The notes beneath the pieces were generated by a model. It saw nothing but the letters and a program-made list of their open reading frames with translations, searched no databases and had not been told where the DNA came from. A stretch of DNA of 64,000 nt from Micromonospora okii (GTDB lineage: Bacteria; Actinomycetota; Actinomycetes; Mycobacteriales; Micromonosporaceae): contig NZ_BBZF01000012.1 of the NCBI RefSeq assembly GCF_020884795.1, positions 488,664 through 552,663 on the forward strand. The letters run 5' to 3'. Positions 58,334 to 64,000 of the stretch are shown piece after piece. The translations under genes were made by a program, and so were the position numbers. How positions within the stretch are numbered: position 1 is the first letter of the stretch; the number at the start of each line of letters is the position of its first letter.

Positions 58334-60567
58334 TAGCGGGCCCTCCCGATCCGTGCCCTAATCGCCTGTCGCGTCATAAGCGCTTCAAGCTGCGCGAGCG
58401 TGGCGTTTCCGTTGTGCAAATGGAAATGCGTCTGACCGGGCGACGTGGTCGCGCCAATCGGCACCCCTGCCGGCGAGGGCGTCGCCTCGCGCGGCGCGAC
58501 ATCGGGTACCCGCACCATTTCGGCGGCGGCCCGGGTCACGGCCGGCGTACCGGCGGTCAGGCCCAGTGCCATACCTTCAGCCGCGTAACCGCCGATCCGC
58601 ATAAACACCCGGGAGGGGCTGTTGATGTCTAGCGACCGCTCGACCGCCCGCCGAGCGGCGGCCCCGAGCGCCGATCCCGCGCCGGTCAGCAGTCCCATTC
58701 GGGACTGCATCCCGCGGGCCATTCCCTCGACGATGCGCGCCCCGGCCGAGAACAGCAGCCCGCCGAGGTCGCCGAGCGCGGCGACGATCCGGCCCGGAAT
58801 GCTTCGCACGAATGAGACCAGCCGGCCTAGTCGGTCGACTGCGCCCCGGCGGAATCGCTCGAAAGCTTCGAGCGCCGACGTGACGGCGTTGCTGATAGTC
58901 CCGAGACCCCGCTTCAGTGCGGTAATCCGCATTCCGACGTTCAGCTCAACCGCGGCAAAAATCAGGCTGACGTGGTTCTTCCACGCTTCGAGGTTGCGGC
59001 CCCAGCCCTCGATTTTCTTGACCCAGCCGTCGACGGTGTCGCCGACCATCATTAGGCTAGGAATCCATTCCGTAACCGCCCGGTTGGCAAACTCTTGCAC
59101 CTTGTCCATGAACTCTTGCAGCCGCTTTTTGTTCTCGGGGTCCGCAAGCCAGGCACGCACGTTTTCGAGCGCGTCGCGTACTCCGCCTAGAACAGAGTCG
59201 GACGCCTTTTTCGACGACGGAAAGAAGGTATCGATAAGCTCGCCCGCGATGCGGATTACCAGCCCACCAATAGCCCAGATGTCCTTAAGGGCCTGGGCGG
59301 CGTCCGTCATGAAATCGGCGAGTGCCCCCGACTTCTCGGCCTTTTCGATCCACTTCGAGAAGTTTTCGAGCGCCCCGCCGAGGCTGCGCCCCAGTTCATC
59401 AAGGAACGGCACCGCGGCCTTCCCTAGACGGCCGATAGCCCCGATGAATGGCTCTAGCCCGTTGCCGATGTGCTCGACGAACTTCCCGAATCCGGCGACC
59501 GCGAGTCGCACATTCTTAATGAAGTCGGGCTTGCCGAGCGCGTCCATGACCTGTTTGCCGACGCGGTTAAAACTGCCGGCGAGGTTGCCGAGCATCGGCT
59601 CTAGCACGGGCAACCAGCGCCGAGACAGGTCGCGGAACGGCTTCGATAGGCCCTCGAAGAACCGCCCCTGAACGTATCTGGCGAGGTCGCGGAACGGCTT
59701 CCGCAGCTTGCCGAATTCCTTGACAAACTTCGCGGCCTCGGGGTGGAGCTTGCGCAGCGTCTCGCGGGTTAGCTTCCCGTCGTCCATGACGTCTTTAAAA
59801 GCGTCACCCAGGCCGCGAAAGGCGAGAGCAGTAACGCCTACGGTCGCCGCCCCGCCGAGCAGGATTGTAAACAGCGAGCCGGCGAGACCGCCGACCAACG
59901 CCACGACCGGCGCTAGCGCAAGGAATCCCGTCGTAATCGCGGGCACCGCCATCGAGATAGCGAGTAGTGCGCCGATCAGCAGATTGAGACCGCCGGTAGC
60001 TGCGGTGAGGCCCGCACCCTCAATGGCGGTGGTGATGCTCGACAACGCGCCCTTAGCCATTCCGCGCAAGGCTTCATTAGCATTCGAGACGAACGCCTGA
60101 ACGCCTTCGGTCAGCGCAGTAAAGCCTTGCTTCGCACCTGCGATGAGACCGCCGGCCACGCCGAAAGCGAGGCTGTCCCGCATCCGGCGGCCCTGCGACT
60201 GCGTAACCCCGAATCCCGTGCGGAACCCGCGCCGGAAGCCGTCCGCGACCGCGGCCCGAGTCGGGCCGAGGAGACGCACGCGCACTCGCTTACCGGCCTC
60301 GGCGGCACCTTCGTCGGCCCCGTCCCGCACGCCCTCGCGGACACCTTCGCGGACGGGGCGCGCGATACGGTCGGCGTCCAGCTCGGTTGCCTGTGACAGC
60401 GCGTCGCCCAGGCCCCGCCCGGCGGCTTCCGAAAGCGCGTCGCCGATGGTCTCGCCAGCGTCCTTCGCCCAATCGGCGAGGATCTTGTCTGCGTCTTTCT
60501 GCAAGTGCTTCCGCAGATTCCGCAGAGAGGGCAGAATTTGCAGCGTCGCGTAACCGACGTTACTCAC
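58333..60567 (-). CDS. Tape measure protein
   Basis: A 744-residue tail-length protein, by far the largest structural gene in view, as expected. It has long amphipathic helices, a Gly/Ala-rich hydrophobic section (about 130-275), DRVSR-type coils and a C-terminal piece with LGAAARRAVERSLDINSPSRVFMRIGGYAAEGMALG, a motif common at the end of actinophage tape measures. The tail lumen length it sets would be modest. Confidence 0.9.
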   Translation of the reverse strand: MSNVGYATLQILPSLRNLRKHLQKDADKILADWAKDAGETIGDALSEAAGRGLGDALSQATELDADRIARPVREGVREGVRDGADEGAAEAGKRVRVRLLGPTRAAVADGFRRGFRTGFGVTQSQGRRMRDSLAFGVAGGLIAGAKQGFTALTEGVQAFVSNANEALRGMAKGALSSITTAIEGAGLTAATGGLNLLIGALLAISMAVPAITTGFLALAPVVALVGGLAGSLFTILLGGAATVGVTALAFRGLGDAFKDVMDDGKLTRETLRKLHPEAAKFVKEFGKLRKPFRDLARYVQGRFFEGLSKPFRDLSRRWLPVLEPMLGNLAGSFNRVGKQVMDALGKPDFIKNVRLAVAGFGKFVEHIGNGLEPFIGAIGRLGKAAVPFLDELGRSLGGALENFSKWIEKAEKSGALADFMTDAAQALKDIWAIGGLVIRIAGELIDTFFPSSKKASDSVLGGVRDALENVRAWLADPENKKRLQEFMDKVQEFANRAVTEWIPSLMMVGDTVDGWVKKIEGWGRNLEAWKNHVSLIFAAVELNVGMRITALKRGLGTISNAVTSALEAFERFRRGAVDRLGRLVSFVRSIPGRIVAALGDLGGLLFSAGARIVEGMARGMQSRMGLLTGAGSALGAAARRAVERSLDINSPSRVFMRIGGYAAEGMALGLTAGTPAVTRAAAEMVRVPDVAPREATPSPAGVPIGATTSPGQTHFHLHNGNATLAQLEALMTRQAIRARIGRAR

Positions 60568-61204
60568 TTGCCCTCCTCTCGGGCGCGTTGAATCCGCTCG
60601 CGCTGGGCGGCGAGGCGATCGGCAAGCGATTTGTGACGCTCGACGGGGTCCGTCGAGGCCGTGCGCGGAGCGGGTCTAAGCGGGTGAGTCTGTCCCGTAA
60701 CCGCGTGGTAAATGTCGGCAAGGATCACGTCTGAGGGCGTAATTCCGAATGGTAGGCCGTGCTCGGCGGCCCAGAGCGCCGACCCTGCCGGGAGATTGGC
60801 GACTAGCGCGCACAGCCGGCGCAGCGAGAGAGCGCCCACCCACAAATCGCCGAGGTCGATACCGTAGACGCGCTGAAGGTCAGCTTCGACGGCGTCATAG
60901 TGGCGAGCGAGTGCGCGGGCGAGCGCCCTTAGTTTCCCTCGCTGATCCCTGCGGCCTTCTGAGCGGCGTCGAAAAGCGCGTCCAGATCGCCAATCGTCCG
61001 CGGCTTCGAGCGGAATCGGGCGAGCTGGTCAGCGCCCAGAATCAGCCGCACGGCGGTCAGAATGCGGCCGGACTCGAAAGCGTCGAGGGCGTCAAGGTCC
61101 CACTGATTTGAGGGGGCGACGCTGTACGACTCGCCGTCAAAATCGAAGGTCGTCGCGGTCTCGGTCGCCTCGGCGCGGGCGGCGCGGGCACGGCTAGTAC
61201 TCAA
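60564..61204 (-). CDS. Tail assembly chaperone fusion (GT) made by -1 frameshift
   Basis: The T part is not preceded by a ribosome binding site. Reading back from it, the frame stays open into the G gene up to GGGAAAC (60932-60938), in the X XXY YYZ phase. A -1 slip there joins the first 91 codons to 122 downstream ones (LRALARALARHYDAVEADLQ at the joint), giving 213 residues. The T part carries a DUF5361-type segment WVGALSLRRLCALVANLP. The layout is the G/GT system of siphoviruses needed for tape measure assembly. Confidence 0.85.
60929..61204 (-). CDS. Tail assembly chaperone G
   Basis: A 91-residue protein ending right after the slippery site. ATTFDFDGESYSVAPSNQWDLDALDAFESG is typical of actinophage G proteins. 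The TTG at 61204 has GAGGAGA 5 bases upstream, the best start in the region; no ATG fits. Confidence 0.85.
   Translation of the reverse strand: MSTSRARAARAEATETATTFDFDGESYSVAPSNQWDLDALDAFESGRILTAVRLILGADQLARFRSKPRTIGDLDALFDAAQKAAGISEGN
60932..60938 (-). other. Programmed -1 frameshift site GGGAAAC
   Basis: X XXY YYZ heptamer in the zero frame of the G gene, one codon before its TAA. Confidence 0.85.
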
Positions 61205-61295
61205 TTCGGTCTCCTCGGGAGTCGGCGCAGAGGGCGCGGAGGAACAGGCCACGGAACCGTCCGCGCGGCGATTCCGGGGCCTGGGGAAGTGCGGG

Positions 61296-61832
61296 TTACG
61301 GGGTGGGGGTGACGTCGCCCTCAATCTCCGTGTAGAGCGTGCCGTCGGCCTCGGGGTAGATCGTGACCTTGATCTTGAAGAGGGTTGGGGCCTCTTCGGA
61401 TTCCTTGATCTCGCCGTCAACCTCGGCAACGGCCCGCTTCACGATCCGGCGCTTTACGCGCACGCCCTCGCGGGTCTCGAAGCCGATCCCCGTTTCCCGC
61501 GTCTCGGGCACCCGGATTACCGACGTGGTGACGCCGCCGGACGTGGTCCGGGTCGACCCCGGATTGCGCAGCGCGAAAACGACGTCGCTGTCTTCCATTG
61601 CGACGAACGTAATGGTGCGCTTGTGCTTCGAGCGGACGACCTTGACTAGCTTCCCGCCCCAGGCGTAGAACTCGGAAGTGTCGCCGTCGCGCTCCTCGGT
61701 AAAGCCCTCAGCGCCGTCGAGGAGGCCGGCGACGTCCCACGGATCGGCCCACGCCGACGCGAGATCGGACGGGCCGGCGGTGTTCGGCGGGGCCGTGTAA
61801 ACGTCCGCGCCCGTCCACTGATTGACTGCCAT
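61296..61832 (-). CDS. Major tail tube protein
   Basis: A 178-residue protein with beta-rich content. GFTEERDGDTSEFYAWGGKLVKVVRSKHKRTITFVAMEDSDVVFALRNPG is the recognisable tail tube segment of actinophages. It lies immediately before the tail chaperones, the usual position. A GTTTACACG copy is in codons 9-11 (VYT). Confidence 0.85.
   Translation of the reverse strand: MAVNQWTGADVYTAPPNTAGPSDLASAWADPWDVAGLLDGAEGFTEERDGDTSEFYAWGGKLVKVVRSKHKRTITFVAMEDSDVVFALRNPGSTRTTSGGVTTSVIRVPETRETGIGFETREGVRVKRRIVKRAVAEVDGEIKESEEAPTLFKIKVTIYPEADGTLYTEIEGDVTPTP
61794..61802 (-). promoter_or_regulatory. GTTTACACG site 9
   Basis: Coding copy near the start of the major tail gene, again GTT TAC ACG. Confidence 0.5.
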
Positions 61833-61840
61833 ATTGCTCC

Positions 61841-62239
61841 TTAGTCGCGCGGGCGCAGCCGGGCGCGAACAGTGAAAAACGTCATTGGGCGGCCCGTGTC
61901 GAAATCCTCGGCGGGAAGCGGGCCTGCCATTGGCAGGAAGCCGTGTACGCCGGGGCCGCCCTCATAGGCGAGGAGGCGGGCGTGAAGGTCGTCGGCGAGG
62001 TCGTATCCCGTTGCGTCGCTCTCGCCCCACGCGGCGACCCGGACCGTCGCCGTCGCTGTCGCGCGCTGCCGTACGAAAGTCCCGTCGGCGGCAACCATCA
62101 CGTACGGCAGGGCCGGCACGTCGCCCGCCGGGAAATCCTCTAACCGCTTGGTGCCGTAGCTCAGCCCGGGGCGCAGCTCGCGCAGAACGGCCAGGGTCGA
62201 GGCGCGGGGGTCGTGAAACCGGATTGGGGCCCTCACCAT
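61841..62239 (-). CDS. Tail terminator protein
   Basis: A 132-residue protein at the position of tail terminators, before the tail tube gene. TVRVAAWGESDATGYDLADDLHARLLAYEGG and FTVRARLRPRD fit that family. Its start overlaps the upstream gene by 7 bases. Confidence 0.75.
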   Translation of the reverse strand: MVRAPIRFHDPRASTLAVLRELRPGLSYGTKRLEDFPAGDVPALPYVMVAADGTFVRQRATATATVRVAAWGESDATGYDLADDLHARLLAYEGGPGVHGFLPMAGPLPAEDFDTGRPMTFFTVRARLRPRD

Positions 62240-62604
62240 CGAAGGTCCCGGGGGTTTCGCTCACGCTCCCGACGCTCACGGGCACGGTCGGCCTGGGCTA
62301 TGCGGGCGTCCGCCTCGGTCGGTGTGGTCACCTCTAGCCCGGTCGCGGTCGCCGCGCGGGTCAGTGCGCCGTACTTCGCCTCGACGCCGATCCCGCCCGC
62401 GTGCTCAATTGTCACCTCGGCCGCGGCGCGGTCGGTTTGGTACGGCTCGGCGGTCACCGGCATTTCGTGACGCACGATGGATTGATGGGCCCCGACGACC
62501 GCGGCGACCTCGGCCGATTTCGTGGTCATGACCGCGGCAAACTCCGGCGACTTCAGCAGCTCGGCAATACCCTTGTGGTCTAAGCGGATGGATACGCGCG
62601 CCAC
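62233..62604 (-). CDS. HK97 gp10-like head-tail protein
   Basis: A 123-residue protein. RLDHKGIAELLKSPEFAAVMTTKSAEVAAVVGAH and the segment EHAGGIGVEAKYGALTRAATATG match HK97 gp10-like connector proteins in length and pattern. No catalytic motif is present. Confidence 0.75.
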   Translation of the reverse strand: MARVSIRLDHKGIAELLKSPEFAAVMTTKSAEVAAVVGAHQSIVRHEMPVTAEPYQTDRAAAEVTIEHAGGIGVEAKYGALTRAATATGLEVTTPTEADARIAQADRARERRERERNPRDLRW

Positions 62605-62608
62605 GCGG

Positions 62609-62881
62609 TCACCTCCTGTGCGGACGGACGGCGACCCGGGTCAGCACCTCGCGGCTCGGCGACCGCAGCCGGCGCGGGTCGCCCTCGACGTCGAACGTGT
62701 CCGGGCCGATCGTCAGGCGGTCGCCCCGCTGGATGTTTGCGCCGGGGGCGAGGTACACCGCATCGCCGGCCCGGAAGCCGGCGAGCACGGCGACCGGCAC
62801 GAACGGGCCGCCCGTGCCTGGGTTGCCGTACTCATCGGCGGCGAGCTGTCGCAGCACGGTCACCGCGTCGGGAAACCTCAC
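62609..62881 (-). CDS. Head-tail stopper-like protein
   Basis: A 90-residue beta-barrel-like protein (VAVLAGFRAGDAVYLAPGANIQRGDRLTIGPDTFDVEGDPRRLRSP), the usual pattern of head completion proteins. It overlaps the adaptor gene stop by 4 bases. Confidence 0.7.
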   Translation of the reverse strand: MRFPDAVTVLRQLAADEYGNPGTGGPFVPVAVLAGFRAGDAVYLAPGANIQRGDRLTIGPDTFDVEGDPRRLRSPSREVLTRVAVRPHRR

Positions 62882-63315
62882 GCGACCACCGCCGGGGGCA
62901 GGCCGGGCGCGGGCGGGCCCTCATACGCCGACGGCGTCCGAATCGAGTAGACGGCCTGCCCGGTGCGGCCGGCGGCCTGCCGGATGATCCGCACTTCGGC
63001 GGGCGTCAGGTAGCCCGACGTCGAATCCCGTGCGTACTGATAGGAGTAGTCGCCGACAGACTCGCCGGAATACCCGTCGGGGTTGCGGTAGGTCCGCAGC
63101 GCCGCGGACACGACCACGGTCACGACCACGGGGGGCGCGGTGACCGTGGTCCCGTCGGCGGCGACCCAGTCGTTACCCGCCTCGGCGCGGACCATCGTCG
63201 AGGCGTCGTCGAGGGCCGCCCCCGCCCGGACCAGGTCCGCGCCGGCCAGCGTGCCGGGGGCGACCCCTAGCCGCCGCTCCATTGCGGCAACCGGGGCGAG
63301 CGGGGGCAGGCTCAC
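62878..63315 (-). CDS. Head-tail adaptor protein
   Basis: A 145-residue helical protein with ERRLGVAPGTLAGADLVRAGAALDDASTMVRAEAGN near its start and a C-terminal part (YARDSTSGYLTPAEVRIIRQAAG). The size and the place just after the capsid gene fit gp6-like adaptors. The GTG at 63315 follows GGAG by 6 bases. Confidence 0.7.
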   Translation of the reverse strand: MSLPPLAPVAAMERRLGVAPGTLAGADLVRAGAALDDASTMVRAEAGNDWVAADGTTVTAPPVVVTVVVSAALRTYRNPDGYSGESVGDYSYQYARDSTSGYLTPAEVRIIRQAAGRTGQAVYSIRTPSAYEGPPAPGLPPAVVA

Positions 63316-63326
63316 GCGTTCTCCGT

Positions 63327-64000
63327 TCAGGCCGGGACGGTCGAGGTCTTCACGCGCAGGGCCGGCACGACCTTCGAGGTGGTGCCGTCCTTCGCAAGGC
63401 GCTTGATTTGCATGGCCTGCGCGCCCGCGTAGGTCTGGAAAACGCTCCGGTTCTTCAGAATCGACGAGTCGTAATCCTTGATCCACGTCATAGCGAAACC
63501 GCCATTCGAGGTCGACGCCGCGAAAGCGGCACCGTCCGGCGGGTACGGGGCGCGAATGGCGAGGGTGAACGCATCGCGCGAATACCAGATAATCTCGTCC
63601 TCGTCGATACGGTTGTTCTCGACAACCGTAAAGCCTGACAGCGCGCCGACGGTCGCGTTCCGCAGCGCCGACGTGGTGCCCGCCTGGCTCGCGTCGGACA
63701 GGACCCGCGCGTCGAGAAGCTGTCGGTAAACGTCGGTGCCGACGGCCGCGTACATGCCGTTCGGCGACACGCCGAGGTCGCGCAGCGTCTTTCGGGCGGC
63801 GTTGAACGTCTTATTCGGGGCCGCCGGGTCGAACGCGATACCGACCGACTCGGGCAGCTCTTGCATGGTCTCGGCGACCAGGTTTTCAAGGTCCTCGACC
63901 ATGCCGCGGACCTGGGGAACGGTTACCTGCCGCGTGAAATCGGTGACGTCCATCCGAAGCTGAAGATCGCTGATGTCGGTCGCCGAATAGACGTGCTCGG
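63327..64000 (-). CDS. Major capsid protein, C-terminal part (cut by window edge)
   Basis: The frame is open across the right edge, so this is not the start: residues before the ATG at 63953 (EHVYSATDISDLQLR) continue the protein. It contains TDFTRQVTVPQVRGMVEDLENLVAETMQ, DVYRQLLDARVLSD, GFTVVENNRIDEDEIIWYSRDAFTLAIRAP and QAMQIKRLAKDG, fitting an HK97-fold coat protein, possibly of the P22-coat type. The last residues lie 12 bases before the adaptor gene. Confidence 0.85.
   Translation of the reverse strand, partial: EHVYSATDISDLQLRMDVTDFTRQVTVPQVRGMVEDLENLVAETMQELPESVGIAFDPAAPNKTFNAARKTLRDLGVSPNGMYAAVGTDVYRQLLDARVLSDASQAGTTSALRNATVGALSGFTVVENNRIDEDEIIWYSRDAFTLAIRAPYPPDGAAFAASTSNGGFAMTWIKDYDSSILKNRSVFQTYAGAQAMQIKRLAKDGTTSKVVPALRVKTSTVPA

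Larger units (their letters stand above)
30101..64000. mobile_element. Siphovirus prophage, left part (right end outside window)
   Basis: About 34 kb in which every recognised gene is on the minus strand, with frequent 4-base start-stop overlaps. Capsid, connector, tail, lysis, replication and accessory modules follow right to left. The host-phage boundary is inside the pirin gene. Integrase, repressor, terminase and portal are not seen and should lie beyond 64000. Confidence 0.9.

Noticed and set aside
30101..64000. Integrase, excisionase or CI-type repressor gene in the visible part of the prophage
   Set aside because: None of the minus-strand products shows a serine or tyrosine recombinase or classic repressor pattern; these genes are presumed to be outside the window.

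Overview
The window comes from a very GC-rich actinobacterium, most likely a Micromonosporaceae member. The evidence is the gene families, frequent GTG starts, near-exclusive G/C third codon positions and a 13-bp-arm GGGGCCCCTTGT-type hairpin terminator. This is inference from composition and gene content; no rRNA or tRNA gene is present to confirm it.

Bases 1 to about 30100 are host chromosome. They carry: a hypothetical gene and a GNAT acetyltransferase; a large Ski2/Mtr4-like helicase and the tRNA methyltransferase trmB; a secreted anchored protein next to a class E/F-type sortase; a tyrosine phosphatase, an antibiotic-monooxygenase-fold protein, exonuclease III and a PAC2 protein; a secreted lysozyme-fold protein; an EcsC-like protein, an SGNH esterase and a small membrane protein; a semialdehyde dehydrogenase, a luciferase-like flavin oxidoreductase and a Na+/H+ antiporter with a UBP zinc-finger protein; a secreted two-protease fusion (snapalysin-like plus trypsin-like); a modular GH9 cellulase with a perfect CebR-type operator over its promoter; a PP2C phosphatase and the helicase HrpB; a SigB/SigF-type sigma factor; an acetoacetate-decarboxylase-like protein and a phospholipase D-type protein; and a pirin gene without its 5' third.

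From about 30101 to the right edge lies a siphovirus prophage, inserted in the pirin gene and not complete in the window. Every phage gene seen is on the minus strand, so it reads right to left. The order is: capsid (cut by the window edge), head-tail connectors, tail terminator, major tail protein, tail chaperones with a programmed -1 frameshift, tape measure, distal and minor tail proteins, endolysin and two holin-like proteins. A GC-rich control region follows, then a replication and metabolism block (RNA ligase, dNMP kinase, RecB/Cas4-like exonuclease, LAGLIDADG endonuclease, phiC31-gp3-like directionality factor, resolvase, Lsr2-like DNA-binding protein, primase-helicase, family A DNA polymerase). 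Last come a phage sigma-70-like factor and an accessory block (SprT-like protease, DUF2637-like membrane protein with a helix-turn-helix). No integrase, repressor, terminase or portal gene is in view; they should lie to the right.

The most striking feature is the control layout of the left 22 kb of the prophage, built as repeated terminator - control site - gene(s) modules. Three short sequence families are dispersed there: seven TTGCGCTA-N6-TAGCGCAA inverted repeats, each 45 to 110 bp before a start codon; seven copies of a bipartite TGAACA-N10/11-GCTGGCGCATA motif upstream of other genes, plausibly promoters and plausibly read by the phage sigma factor; and nine copies of GTTTACACG spread through coding and noncoding DNA, eight in the same orientation, resembling stoperators. 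I propose a self-contained phage transcription circuit; the motifs are seen directly, their roles are inferred.
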